Assembly (NCBI GenBank): GCA_963969395.1
Contig: OZ017802.1
Coordinates: 19,127,410 to 19,191,409 of the forward strand
Source: Pseudoscleropodium purum
Taxonomy: Eukaryota > Streptophyta > Bryopsida > Hypnales > Brachytheciaceae
Reading direction: 5' to 3'
Length of the DNA stretch: 64,000 bases
The position numbers were made by a program, and so were the translations under genes. Positions 51,250 to 63,655 of this stretch are shown one piece after another; the first letter of the stretch is position 1; each line of letters begins with the position of its first letter. A model generated the notes under the pieces. It saw only the letters and a program-made list of their open reading frames with translations. It was not told the DNA's origin and ran no database searches.

Positions 51250-52030
51250 TTATCTCCTAAAAGACTAGCATGCATTTTTGGCTATATAGCAATTTTGAGC
51301 AAGTACTTGTCACTAGAGTTTTCTATATTTTTATCCCAAATTTTAATAGATGGTGGAGACAAGGAATATCTTTTATACGCACTAAATTTCATGACATTTG
51401 GAAAGCTTTGAATCATTTCATTTTGATCAATGAGTCAAAAGTTATGAAGACTTTTTGTTTGTTGGTAGTTATAGATTCTTTATTCTAAAATAAATTTTGA
51501 AGTCCTTTATCTTGCTCAATTTTTAATATTTTTGAAATAAAATAAAATTATACAATGTAGATTTCTTATTACAACATTTCAACCATTGAAATTGGCAATT
51601 TTCAATTCCATAATTAAATTCTTAACAATTTAGTATTTTGAATCATTTGAAAAAATCTCCGTTGTCTATTGTCTACTTACTATTTTTTTTTCCTTTGTGT
51701 TGTACAATTCCAAATAATCTGAAATTTTTCAAGCATGTGGCCAACTTATCTAGGAAAAAGAAACCAAAGAAGCACCACCATTTTGGACATTTTTTCATAG
51801 AAAGGTGAGCTTGTGAAGTGTAGCTATCTTGTTTTTTTGTAGAACCAAAAAATTGATTTAAGTGAATTTGAATGCTTATATCTTGAAGTCCATGCAATGG
51901 AAATTTTTTAAATTTTTATCACATGTTTTCAAGTCAACATTCTACAAGATTCTATGATTACATGCATCAATAAAAGTGTGTTTTTTCAAAAATTTGTTAC
52001 TTAAATAAAAAATGGTAGTTTAGGAGTTAA
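51250..52030 (+). mobile_element. Family B element copy
   Basis: It starts ttatctcctaaaagactagc and ends taggagttaa, degenerate forms of the family termini. Internally it keeps the family B order ('caaggaatatctt', 'cattttgatcaatgagtcaaaagttatga', 'tgaagtcctttat', 'tcaattccataa', 'cttgtgaagtgtagc'). Non-coding. Confidence 0.65.
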
Positions 52031-53389
52031 AGTTCAGTCAAATCCTTATGATCTCGAATTTTGGTATGCTTTCTTCAGATAGAAATTAAATTCTTTTTGA
52101 AAATCTATTTTTATTTCGATTAGTATTTGGAAACAAAAGTTATGCCACCTGATATAAAAATAGTAGAGCTTGGATAACAATGAAAATCCACAAGAAATTA
52201 AAAATAAAATTTAAAAAAATTTAATCTTATAGATTATACTTTTGTTTGTATAAAAGTATTTGATTCTTTCCATTTGGATAACTAATGTGAAAGTTGTGGA
52301 GCATTTTGAAAAAATAACGTACTAGATTTGTTTTTTAACTCAATTTTGACATTTTACAAAAAAAATAAAATTACCCATGATTAGTTTGCTTACACTAGAA
52401 CAATCCTACTATTGGGATTAGTGTGTTTAAATACTATACTAGAGATATAAATGATTTATATTTTCTTTCTATTATCTTTTTATTTTTATTTTAAAATTTT
52501 AAAAAATCCAATTTTTCTTTAAATTATTTTTCAAACTCTCAACTCAATTCTTTAACATTAAAAAAATTTAAATTCATAAATATGAAGTGCAAATTCTAGA
52601 AAAAAACCATTCAAAGTCTTATAATCTAATTTGGCAAGGCGTTATTATTTTTAGATATGCAAAGACAATCATTTAAATTTTTTTTGCTCTTTGCACTAAA
52701 AATGATAGTTTTAAATGATTTTTGAAGAAAAAAAAGGAGTGAAAGGACTTTACATGTTTATATAATAGAGATTGATTTGAATGGTTTTTGAAGAATAAAA
52801 GCCTTTCGGGGCTTTAATGATGAATGCCATACATATGGATTTGCACAACCCTTGGCTAGAAATCAATGTTTGAATATATGTAAATTTGACTCAATTATCA
52901 TCACCATTTTGAGCATTGACATCAACATTTTCTAGGTCCTTTGGCACTAAAAAGTGTTCTTGAAAATGTTTGTAATGGAAATGGTTGAAAACTTATGAAG
53001 AATTTGAGGTAACCTTGTTAGTGGAGGTTACTAAAATTTTATAAACAAATAAACCAAATGTCATGAAGATCCACCTTGAAAATTACATTGCATGTAGAAG
53101 TTATTAGGTTTTATATATGACCATGTTTGGTTGAATTCTAAGATAATTGTGTAAATGAAGTATATGATGAAAGATTGAAAGATGTTTCCAAGTACAATAT
53201 GGTTATTTTATGTTTGGCAAGACAAATCATGGACTACCCAACATGACTTGGGTGCTTGAGTCCTTGGAATGTGGGTGAAAAGGACATCCATTGACATCAC
53301 ATTGTACCAATTGAAGAAGAAAAAGAAATATAGAATGCACATCCTTTTTATTATATAAACCTATATTTGCAAATGGAGTTTTCCATGTT
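52031..53389. other. Intergenic, no gene recognised
   Basis: Very AT-rich DNA. Nothing with coding or structural support was found. Confidence 0.5.
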
Positions 53390-54203
53390 TTAACCTCTAA
53401 ATGCCCAAGCCTTTTCAAGTGTATTTTGACTATGACAAAAGAACATGGGCTTATAGTTAGCCTTAATGAAGCAAATTGTATTTTTTTCAAAATCTAATTG
53501 TATAGATGTTTAAAGAGCTTGGTTATTAGTATGTCCACCAATTTTGAGTAAAAAAATTGCAAAGGAGTAGTGAGATTACAACAAGAGAAATGAACATTTT
53601 CTAATTTTAGTATGTTGCCCCTCCCCACAATGTTTCAAAAATTTGCACATAAATTTATTTTGGAATTGGAGGTGACACGAATAACTAGAAATTGTATTAG
53701 CACACTAAAATGCACTTTCAAAGAACTTAATTTTACATGAAAACCTATCAAATTCACTACACAATACACCTTACAATTGTTGAAATGCAATTTTTTTATA
53801 AGTATAAATTGCAAATAACTCCAAATCAACACTTGCATGTTTAAATTTTCGATGGTGAAAATCATGAAAACACTGAGCTCTTTCCATTGGGACTATTTTC
53901 AAATCAAATGGATAAGTATAAGTTTTTAGATCTCAAAATCAAGTAAAATTGGAAAAGTTGGGAAAATGAAGTAAAAGTAGTAAGCTTTACTCTACCACTA
54001 ATGGACATACATGGCTTTGAGAACCTCTCAAAAATCAAAATGTTCAACTTTTTCAGTGAAAAATGAAAGTTTTCAATAGTTAACCCTAAAAACTGCCCTC
54101 CAAAATTTTTTAAATGGTCATACAAATTTAACTGCCCATCCCAAAATGAGCGTGAAATTTCAGATTGACCATATATATGGTCAATGAGGCAGTTAGGGGT
54201 TAA
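53390..54203 (-). mobile_element. Family C element, TTAA-CCC ended, 814 bp
   Basis: It runs from ttaacctctaaatgcccaag to cagttaggggttaa and is the inverted counterpart of 16084-16900 over its whole length, at about 80% similarity. Both ends carry TTAA followed by a CCTCTAA or CCCCTAA block. No intact frame. Confidence 0.75.
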
Positions 54204-54399
54204 AGGGAACAAAATTTTAGACATGTACAATCAATCGTATTGAAACTCTCCACAATGCTAGATTGAAAATTACCTCAACAAAAGTGAACATATATAAAAC
54301 ACATAAAGTGAAGATTCTATATACAATTGTTGAGTGTGATTGTTGAGTATCATGTTTGTATTTTTGCAATAATTGGGCTCCATTTGCCCTTGGCCAGGA

Positions 54400-56200
54400 T
54401 GGCAACATTTCACCCAGTGTAAGTGCTACAAAGATTAGTTCCATGGCTTGTGTGTCCAAGAAAGTTCTTACACCGTCTATTTTCAGTGACTGCTAGTGGG
54501 ACTTGTATTTTAGAGTTTTGTGACTCCACTATGAATTTTCTTGCAAATGCATATGATGGATCAGTCATTTCTGAAATGCAAAAGCTTGATCCCATTCCCT
54601 TCTACTATTTATGGTTAAAATGCCAAAATACGACCATCTATTATGAGAAAAACGAACATTTTCAAGTGATTCCCACAATAATCCTGTTATTTGCAAAACA
54701 GGCCTGGGACTTAAAGTATCAACAAGGCGGTATCCGCATGCTGGTATGCGTCCCTTACATACTATGGTCAAAATCAGAATATACAGCAGTCAAAAAACAA
54801 ACCAATAATATGAGAATTAACCTATACATAATTGGCAAACATTGAGGTTCGACAAGATACCAGGATCCAACTGGTTTATAAATGATTTCATATACTCACC
54901 AACTGGTAATGCAAAGAAACAATAACTTACACTTCCCAACACTGGGAGAACGTTGCAAACATTGCTCATCAGTGAAGGAACAGTAGTACGTTGCGGAACA
55001 TTTACAATCGTATGTCCAGTCACTAAACCCCCTCACAATGAGTACAAACCGAGTGATTTATACACCATAGGGCTGTTGTGGTTCTTCTTGGACTCTGAAA
55101 GTCTTGGACCGGAGAAGTGGGTCCGGATGCCAGAAATTTGTTGTAACCAGTTGCCTGGCGAAAGCTGCACAGAAATTGCATTATATGAGCTGAAAGGAGA
55201 AGATTGAGTTCATGGAAAACAACAGAAAACTGGAGAAAAGATGTAACTATGGGGAGATGTTTACGCAGGAACGACAGGACTCATGAAGATGTGACTCATA
55301 TTTTGGGGGCCTTGGACTTCATGTCAAGTACGTAAAACAGAGGACACAAAAGCCTGATCAAGTCTCCTTTTAACTGACCCCGTTACCACTTCGAAATTGC
55401 ATAAGAAATCATCATACATAGAGATAAAATTTTGACCTGAAGAGAGTTCTGCTCTTGAACCCAAACTGAACTCTCCAGAGCTTCTAGACCAAGCTCGCAA
55501 TGCAAGCAAACTCCATTTTGGTTCAAATGCTTGAAGTGACGCAGATAGTATCCTCTACCTTAGAGAAGGGGTTCGTTAGGATGTTCGCTTGCAGATTCGA
55601 TTGGTCCACAGTACCCAGTGGGGTAAAAGCTAATAGCAGCATCACGCAGGACTTCAATTTGCGACAGAGCTGCAGAAGCAGATCCAGGGAGTCCAAGGGC
55701 ATTCCGCCGCAAAATACAACAGCAGAGTTCAGCATGTTGGCATCAATGAGAAAGCTGAAATAATAGGTTATCAATCTTACAGACATCTTCTGCAATGCCA
55801 TCTCATATCGCAAGAGAAAATTGTGATCATTTTCGATATTCTTGTGAAACTAAGGCAGAAAACTTACATGCTGAAGCGAAAAGGTTGCCCACTTCGATCC
55901 ATAGTAATTCAGCGTCTATTTCGGGAGCAGTATACAAAGGCACAGAAAATCTGCACAAAAATGGTTCCAAATCTGAATAACCCAATTGAGTCCTGCCTCT
56001 AACAAACTCGGAATAAGAAAAGCAGACTTCACAGTTAAACACCTTGTCCAATTTAGAAATGCATTTGGAACTCCCAGAACATGAACTTTAATAGCTTACC
56101 AAATGTTTCGTAGTCTTGGGTCGCAAAACAACTGAGTGAGGTCAACTGCAAGAGTCTGTGTTGGACCTCACAAGTCAGCGATTATCTCAAAGCAATTCGG
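54400..56200 (-). pseudogene. Remnants of an unidentified multi-exon gene
   Basis: Several minus-strand segments read as exons of one protein. One lies before 56096 (LAVDLTQLFCDPRLRN, preceded in frame by a stop). The next, about 56046-55869 (VRGRTQLGYSDLEPFLCRF and EIDAELLWIEVGNLFASA), ends at a GTAAGT donor. Another, about 55764-55563, starts after TATTTCAG (NSAVVFCGGMPLDSLDLLLQ and LGTVDQSN) and ends at AAG-GTAGAG. Further segments lie at 55509-55330 (FISMYDDFLCNFEVVTGSVK), about 55200-55000 and 54595-54410. A stop inside the first segment and doubtful junctions suggest decay. I cannot name the family; a large helical-repeat protein is only a guess. It lies just downstream of the CCX gene on the same strand. 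Confidence 0.45.
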
Positions 56201-56435
56201 CGTCATGAAGAACAATTGGTTGCTCTTCATGAAGGAAGACATGATGAGTGCTTTCGATCCAAAGAATATGATAACAATTAAACAATGGCATCCTCTCAAT
56301 ATAAGGATGCAGAAGAATCAGGAGCAGCGCCCTCAATAACTACAGAATCGTTGTGTCGGACTTCTACAAGGATCTAGTGTTTCAAAAAACTAGTACTATG
56401 GCCTTAACCGTTTCAAGTTAATACGGTAACAACAT

Positions 56436-59400
56436 TCAGTCTAAGCTCCCAATCGATGCCATCTGGGCCACTACAACACTAACCACCATGAATAAGATGT
56501 ACCAACCGATCAAGCACTTCCCCCAAAGGCGAGTCAACTGGAATTTTGAAGAAGATACAACAGAAAGGGTCCCGAGCAGGTTTAGGGAGAGAAACCCAAA
56601 AGCAACCAAGATTCCAGGGTGGTGATCTAATTGGTACCCCACTGGATAGTCTTTAGCAGTTCGTAAGCATAAAGCTGACCCTAACCCTACCAGCATGTTG
56701 AACATAGGACCTGCAAAACAACCGGCCACCGCCATTGCGGGTTGGCCAACCCTGGCAACAGCCACATCAGCCACGAGATCCCCAATGGAGTTCCCCCAAG
56801 CAAGCACTGTTAATCCCAACAATGCTGGTGACACGCCGAGAATGATACCTAGTGTTACTAGGCATCCAAGGAGCTCCCCGGCTATAACAGATATCCAAAA
56901 CACACTCATGATAAACGCTACAGCTACTGCAAGAAGTTGGCCAGAAGCAGGAGGCCGTTTCACAGCTAGATAATACGCAGCTCCCATGAACGCTCCCTGC
57001 AGCAGCATGAGCACCCATACAGGTAACCGCAGGGAAGGAGCCAGAAAGACTATGTGGCGATTGAGGGAAACTAAAGAGGTGAACATGTAGAGCACGAGCA
57101 GCGGGCATAGCACCACGTTTGCTGTTCCATAGTTCCTACTCCATTTTGCTGGCTCAATTTCAGGTATTGTGGACTTCAGCAGTACAGATACAGGCATGTT
57201 TAAAATCATTATGACCTGCCAGAAACAGAACAATTCTATGAGATCCAAAATCCACCCACGGATGCACCTATGTTATACCAAGAGAAGATATTTTCGTGGT
57301 CTTTGTGATCGCCAGGGCAGATCTACATAGAGTCAAGCTACTATTACTTATACAATATAAAAGAATTTACGGTTTATTACAATGTTAATCACTTCATGTA
57401 TGATCATATGCACAGGACACACCTTCGACTACTTCCAGGTCAGTGTCTAGCATAGGTTTCCAATATTGAATGTGTGATTACTAGCTTGATGAGAAACAAA
57501 ACTGGAAGTGAGTGTAATAAGCATACCTCTTCTGATGGGAGGAATTCGTTCAACCACCTCAAAGGGCTCATGAACACGTCCCAACATTTCTTGCCCAATG
57601 CCTCTTCTGCTTCCGACACCACTTTCACAGGCTCTCCAATTTTAAACGACGAGATATCGACAGTCACGGCATCTTCTTCAGACATCCCTTCAGTGCCAGA
57701 GCCTTTGGGGTCCCCCTTGGTCTCAACAACATCCCCTGTCGGTCCCGAAAAAACAGAATCCACCTTCTTCTTCTTATCAGTGCAAAGCACCACAACGACA
57801 AAGACGACGTAGAAAGAGACCATCCCTGCAGCTTGCCAAAGCGCAATCTCGCCTTTCAGATAGATGATAAAGAGAAGCCCCACGGCGCCAAGGTAAAACG
57901 ACACATCCCGAATGAACGGCGTGGGCTGCAAGGAGAACGGCGCGGCTGCCAGCGCCACTGATCCCACCACAAATGCAGACACAAATGTGCCTGCACTCAG
58001 AATGGCACCCAATCCAATTCTCGAGTTGTCACCACCGATTGCGGCCAGGGAGGCGAAAATGTCGGGAGCTCCGTTGCCGAGAGCCAGGAGCGTCACGCCA
58101 CCCATGCTTGGGGTCATCCCGAGAAGCTCCACTAGCCGACGGACCACGGGCGAGAAGTAATTCTCCGCGGTTTCCGCTAAGATGTAGAAGGCCAGCAAGA
58201 GAATTGCAACAAGAACAGGCACTGAAACCCACTTCGCTCCACCCATTCCACAGAAATGGAGGACAAGGTAGTTCACCATGCTGCGCCCACTGTCGTCAGC
58301 GCAATACTTCCGCGCCATTTCACAGCGCACAAGGGGAGATTCGCTTGCCACACTTGCACATTCCCTGCGGGTTGATAGACTCGCATGTCAGAAATTAGGG
58401 ATTCATGTTGGCCGGTACCTGACCTCCCAACCCATGCCTAATTTTGTGCATGACATTGCCAGAAGCTGAAGACCCTGACGTAAAGGAGTATACTGAGACA
58501 TTCCGTGTGTCAAATGACATGTTCGGACAGTTTCTGTCTAGCAACATCGAGAAGAAAGACAGAAGGATAGTTATCCTGAAAGAAGTGTACGACACTACGA
58601 CGCATACATGCATTGGCCTAGGGATATGTTTCCAACAGCAAAAATAAGGGCAGACTGCTTAATGTACATTCTACCAACAAAATACTCCTTAAACCAAAAC
58701 TTTGGGTGTAAAAGTCGTTTGAAACCCTAAACAACGAATTTCAATTGGTCACTGCAATCTCAATACTGAAAATCAGAACTTGGGAGATGGATTGAAAAAA
58801 GCGCATTGTTGATAGCCTTCCAACAAGCTTAATAACTCACAAAAATTTGACCCGAACACGATCAAGCATAATCTCATCACTCACGTGTTGTGAGCTCAAT
58901 ACTTTGAGTTAGGAGTCGTGTTACAGCTCAATAGAAGTGCATTTTCAATAGCAAACAAACTTTGGTTGCAAATTCCGCACAAAATCTCAATTGAGTGCAA
59001 CAATTGCATAAGCTACAAGATTGAGTTACCAGAGCCGGTTACACCCAACATTCCGGAATAAGATCATCCCCTTCCTTTCATTCAAATGAACGGAACCGGT
59101 CCCTTTTTTCCCGGTATATCAGAAACTTATCTGAAAACAACGCCAAAACTACAACAATTCTCAACCCACGAGCGCCTCTTCGATCCACACCATTCCTTCA
59201 ATTGCAAATCATCTACCAATCGCTTCCTTCCTCGCCGAAACCCTAAACACCCACCATCTACGGTCAATTGCAGACATCCAAGCAAAAGCAAAGTTCCAAC
59301 CCAATAACTTACCTGTTTGCATCCTCCTGACTCTCTTCCTTCGCCACCACGTCTTCCAGCAACCCCCGATGCTTGTTGCTCCCCACCCCGCCATGTGCAC

Positions 59401-59521
59401 CATCCTCCACGCTTCCCCACCACGAATGCAGACTCGCCACCAGGAAGAAGAGCACAATGCCGGCGCCCTTGATTTGGAAACGCAATGCACGAGACGATCT
59501 GTGGATCTCTGCTGCTGCCAT
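56436..59521 (-). CDS. CCX: Cation/calcium exchanger (CCX family), complete, three exons
   Basis: Exons are 59521-59313, 58364-57527 and 57215-56436. Introns of 948 and 311 bp have GT-AG ends, including a strong AACAG-GTAAGT donor, and the phases close exactly to 608 residues. The N-terminus has a hydrophobic anchor (GAGIVLFFLVASLHSWW). A cysteine-bearing lumenal segment with CEMARKYCADDSG and NYLVLHFC follows. The two exchanger repeats carry alpha-1 GGVTLLALGNGAPDIFASLA and alpha-2 LTVLAWGNSIGDLVADVAVA, with the acidic and asparagine ion-binding residues intact. A cytoplasmic loop of about 90 residues rich in Lys, Glu and Asp separates them. Plant CCX proteins exchange K+, Na+, Mn2+ or Ca2+ across vacuolar, ER or plasma membranes; which ion this one moves cannot be read from sequence. 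The ATG is the first in frame with the anchor, and GTG codons upstream were not used. Many CCX genes are intron-poor, so three exons is somewhat unusual. Confidence 0.93.
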
Positions 59522-61500
59522 GGTGCTCACTACCACTGCCACCGTGAGGGCAGAAAAGCATGGCTGCGGGAACGAAGCATACGAGGGGAGGGGAGAATTC
59601 CGTAAGCAGTGGAGGCTGCAATGGAGACGGATTCTTGGGAAAGTAGGACTTCACGAGAACACGGAGGAGGTTGAATGATTGCAGGTGGGACGACAGGGAA
59701 ATGAACGAGGAGACTAGATTTGGATGTTGGAATATTCCAGACGGGAAACACGCGGGGAGGATCGTGGTTCCGGTGCAGTTAGAGTCTTACTCTGAAGGAC
59801 GGACCTCTGGCAGCAGGAGACTCTACCAGTGTGCCACTTTGTAGCCACTGCGACTCACCGTGTTGTGGGAGTCAGAAACGAATTTCAGCGGTCTTCTGAG
59901 GCGGCATTGCCTTTGCCTTTGAGTTTCATGATGTTTTCAGCCTTATATGAGTAGGAAATAATAATAATAATAATAATAATAATATCCTTACCTGAAGTTA
60001 GGTTGTTTGCTTTGTTTGTTGTGGTGAGATTTCATGAACTGTACTTCCCCTTGTTGTGTTTTTGATATCATTTGAAAGCTTTCAACAAGGAAGAGTGCAT
60101 GAGCTTTGTTTTGGTATGTTTGGACCTATAGTGTGAAAGTTTTTGAATTTCAAATTTTTGTGAATTAAAAAATTATTAGAAATTACTTTTACTTTTATTT
60201 TGATTGTAGCAACTACACTTGGTACACTAGTAGTAGTGACAACAATAATAATAATAACGTCATATTTAAAGAACATCGTGAATGAAGAGTCTATTGAGGA
60301 AGTTCAATTAGCTATGTTTTAGGAAGAAGGGAAGTGAGGTCTCTCCTTATTGTTTCCTTTTGGAGGTAGACTTTAAGAGAAAAATTACATTTTAGGATTA
60401 GCTTTGTCTTGTTGTCAATTTAAAAGCAACCAAAAAGTTCAAGTCGAATGTCAAAAATAGTATTTTAGATGTTGAAAATTTGTCTTTTTCCATGAACCTA
60501 CTTTGAAAATTTTGATGGACAACAATTCGGATTCTCTTCTTATGCAACTATTGAACATTTTTATGTGAAATTCTGAATTTATATTTGTATTTTGTACAAG
60601 GCTTGGTTGATACCACATCTATTGAAGTTCTTCTTGTGTACTAGTCGAGTACATTTGAAAGTTGAAATGTACATTTCTAATATATAGAAACATACATAGA
60701 ATGGATTTTGAATTGATATGGTACAAATAGGATTTTTCTATCTTAATTGCAATTTCTAAGTACTTCTTCAAAATCACTTTTATTTCTCATCTCAAAGTTA
60801 TAAAACTTTTTACAATGATTGTTCATGTATTCATGGCCTAAGTTGTGACATTGAAGAAATTTGAAGGTATTGTGTTTTCTTAGTATTGTTTTACTTGAAC
60901 ACTATACATTTGTTACAAAAAAGCTCTCTTTATATTGCCATGTTTGACATTAAATAAAGTCTTCAATGTTGTATATCAAATTTTTTTGTTAGCATTCAAT
61001 TTCATGTACATATGCATTTAGTTCCATAATCTATTTTTTTTTTATCTTAATGAATTATAATGGTAAGAATTTGAAAAATTGATAGGTTTCATTGTCTAAG
61101 ATTATTAAGTTGTTCTTTTGAATTGTAAAATGATCATAAACCTATAATACCTAGTAGTAGTTTAGAATTTTTTTGAACACTTATTAGTGCAGTATTGTTG
61201 ACAAGAAAAGAGATACTTGGATAGATTTTGCAATTGTGAAGAATGTAATGTATACATTTCCAAATCTTGTTTTTGTATTTTATCCAATTATAGTGTGGGG
61301 TCTAAGTACCTTATTACATAAGAACCCACCAAGTCTTTAAAAGGGAGAAAAATGCATATTTTCTAATACACATCTAGTGACTATATAATAGATGCTTTTA
61401 TGCAAGATTGTGTCTGAATTAACCAGAGAATGAGAGAATTGATTACATTTAATGTTGGGTGCATGTTTCTTGATTAAGGGAGGAGGTTTTAAAATCGCAC
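59522..61500. other. CCX 5' flank and intergenic DNA
   Basis: The CCX leader and promoter should lie in 59522-59900, which is GC-richer than the surroundings; I could not pick a TATA box. An AAT/TAA microsatellite lies at 59957-59984. The rest is AT-rich with no gene recognised. Confidence 0.5.
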
Positions 61501-61503
61501 AAG

Positions 61504-61614
61504 TTCTAAAAGCATCCACCTCCCTAAATGTACATTGCATGTACATGTTTATTTTTTGTAGCCTTCAACCATATATAAATAGTGTACATTTTAGGAGGTG
61601 AATGCTATTAGAGC
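61504..61614. mobile_element. Foldback element linked to family A repeat
   Basis: The left arm ttctaaaagcatccacctcc and the right arm ggaggtgaatgctattagagc are inverse repeats. Both continue into 'taaatgtaca'/'tgtacatttta'. The loop is about 40 bp. The right arm overlaps the start of the family A copy that follows, and related arms occur at about 22397-22494 and 11885-12010. Confidence 0.6.
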
Positions 61615-61805
61615 CCTATGCCACTTCAGCTTCAAAATCTAATAATTAATTTCACAAAGCTCCCAAAAATATGAAATGACCCGGGTTAGATGCCAATTCT
61701 ACTTGTCTTTCAAAGAAAAATTATTGGAAATTATTTGAAGAAGTTTCACCTCCCTAGAAATTAGTTCCGGCTCTTAAATGGTCGGTTTATAGACCTCCTA
61801 CCTAA
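61578..61805 (+). repeat. Dispersed repeat family A, copy 3
   Basis: It shares the family A blocks with 286-525 and 22445-22655: 'atagtgtacattttaggagg', 'aaaatatgaaatgac', 'gatgccaattctact', 'ctttcaaagaaaaatta' and 'ctcttaaatggtc'. Confidence 0.65.
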
Positions 61806-62050
61806 CTAGAATTGTCTCAATGCAATTGTCGTCTGATATGGTCAACAACGACAACATTTGAGTCTGACAGTTATTGCCACTTTTCAGTGCATTGTGCTGC
61901 ACAAACATAGAATATTTGAAGTTTTCCAACTATCTGAATGTGGTTCTATCATAGTAAATCACTTTTTATTTGTGTAACTCTGATTTGGGGTCCTAAGTGT
62001 GCGTAGGCAATGTGAATTTGGTTTGCTTACAAAGCAATGTACCAAGAACA

Positions 62051-63132
62051 ATGGATTCATGTGTCTCCGAGACAACTTCAAATGCTTCTGATGATTTCAC
62101 TGCTAAAAACGAATTCTTGGGAAAAAATCGTTCATTGAGGCCCTTTGATGTACATGGAGGTAGGGATGAGTATGACTCTGAGTTTGGAGACGAGGATGAG
62201 GACGAGGTCTGCTTGGATCATGTTGTGTGGACCAAACTCCCCGAAGTGCTGTTGATACACATTTTTGTAAGATTGCCTGTGAAGAATTTCCTCCAAATTT
62301 GTTCTTTGAGCAAGTCCTAAAGATCTACCATAACATCTCCTCAATTCTAGCTTGACCCCAATTGGTCTAGATGAAGGCAAATTTCAACAGCGGTTATACC
62401 ATCACATTCATTTACACCAAAGACCGTAAAAAGCTTCAAGTGACCTCATGGCAGGTCTATGATTCTGTAAAGAACACATGGAGCAAAGATGATGGAAGAG
62501 TCATTGCAGACTTCAAAGATGTGGAAGTTTTCAAAACGTGTTGTTCTTTGTTCTATGGCGAGTACTATGATGTTCCAGCAACTTTCCATAAGGAGAGATA
62601 GGCAATCAGCGTATATAATTGTCATGAAGAAAGTCAAAGGCACGAACCTTGGGTTTATCCTTCAAATCCCAATGAACATGTGTGAAATGTTCAGTGTTGT
62701 ACAAGCTTTGTACATGGGAAGGGCGGCACAGTGTTAATTTGGAGGCTTGTGTGCTCAAGCAAATGGGAGATGGTATGCGGCTGCCCTAATTTGGAGGATG
62801 TGTGGACTTGCCTTGGCGTGATGAATGACTTCGTCGCTTTGATTATCGAGCGACCAGTGCCGTACAAGATTAAGGAATGGTATGAGGAAGGTTGTGAAGC
62901 GGATTGTGCTCATGGTGATATTGTGAAGGTTTTTCACATGCCTACAAAGGTATGGCATAGATTTACTGAAGATGAATACTTAACTACACGCTTCCATTTC
63001 TGTAAAAATCGGCATAGTTTATTTGATGACTATCCCTTTTTAGTGGAGATTCGATTTGATTCCATTTCGTACCTTGATTTTCTCGTTCTGCAATGTAAGG
63101 AACTCCAAATATTTGTGATTCAGGTTGAGTAG
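62051..63132 (+). pseudogene. F-box protein pseudogene
   Basis: A start at 62051 opens an acidic N-terminal region (EFGDEDEDE) followed by an F-box (about residues 58-88: VWTKLPEVLLIHIFVRLP, then VKNFLQICSLSKS). A TAA at 62318-62320 falls exactly where the F-box normally continues with Ser-Trp. Downstream fragments of the substrate-binding half persist in other frames: SWQVYDSVKNTWSKDDGRVI (62371-62601) and VKVFHMPTKVWHRF (62731-63132), with stops at about 62599 and 62680. Intact relatives are kelch-type F-box proteins that recruit substrates to SCF ubiquitin ligases. Several disabling changes make this a relic. A short F-box-only product could still be made, but I think that unlikely. Confidence 0.8.
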
Positions 63133-63655
63133 AATGGTGCTGATCACTGGATGCAAACTTTATAATTGAAGGATACTGAATAGTCTCTACTTCCTTGATC
63201 ATTTCTATGAATTTCTGTTAGACTCTTGTAATTGTTGTTGTTTTGTAAACAACTCCATTGTTTTACATACTCTCAAGCACTTTGCAATTGATTGGAACTC
63301 AACTCTCTGTGCGTTACAAGTGAGCAAGTTTCATTTCTAGGACACTATCACACATTTTTGAATCATAAGAATAGAAGTGTGACATCGAAGAATATGGTAA
63401 GTAAAAAAACAGCCTCTAAAGTTCCATCACACTTTTCAACAATGTTGGAGGTTCTTCACTACCTATGCAACCAGAATTGACTCATTGCACACATTGGTAT
63501 AATTATCAGCCACAGGTTTCTTCCATGTGGTATAGTTAAGACTAATGAGCAACACTAATCCAAACAGACTCTCCATGCTTCTACTCCGACCCATCTATGG
63601 CGCCCCCACAGCTAAGCTTATTAGACGTGTAAGAATCAAAGCTAAAAAAATTGCA
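63133..63655. other. Intergenic, 3' flanks of two genes
   Basis: It lies between the F-box pseudogene and the dehydrogenase last exon. No feature is recognised. The 3' UTR of the minus-strand dehydrogenase gene probably occupies the right-hand part. Confidence 0.5.

Noticed and set aside
54423..54845. Plus-strand frame of 140 codons
   Set aside because: It lies opposite the exon-like minus-strand segments, runs into AT-rich DNA at its end, and shows no domain.
57664..58398. Several overlapping frames opposite and within CCX exons
   Set aside because: They are shadows of the GC-richer CCX exon in other frames.
59127..59654. 175-codon minus-strand frame as a separate gene
   Set aside because: It overlaps CCX exon 1 in another frame, crosses the strong GTAAGT donor, and has no domain.
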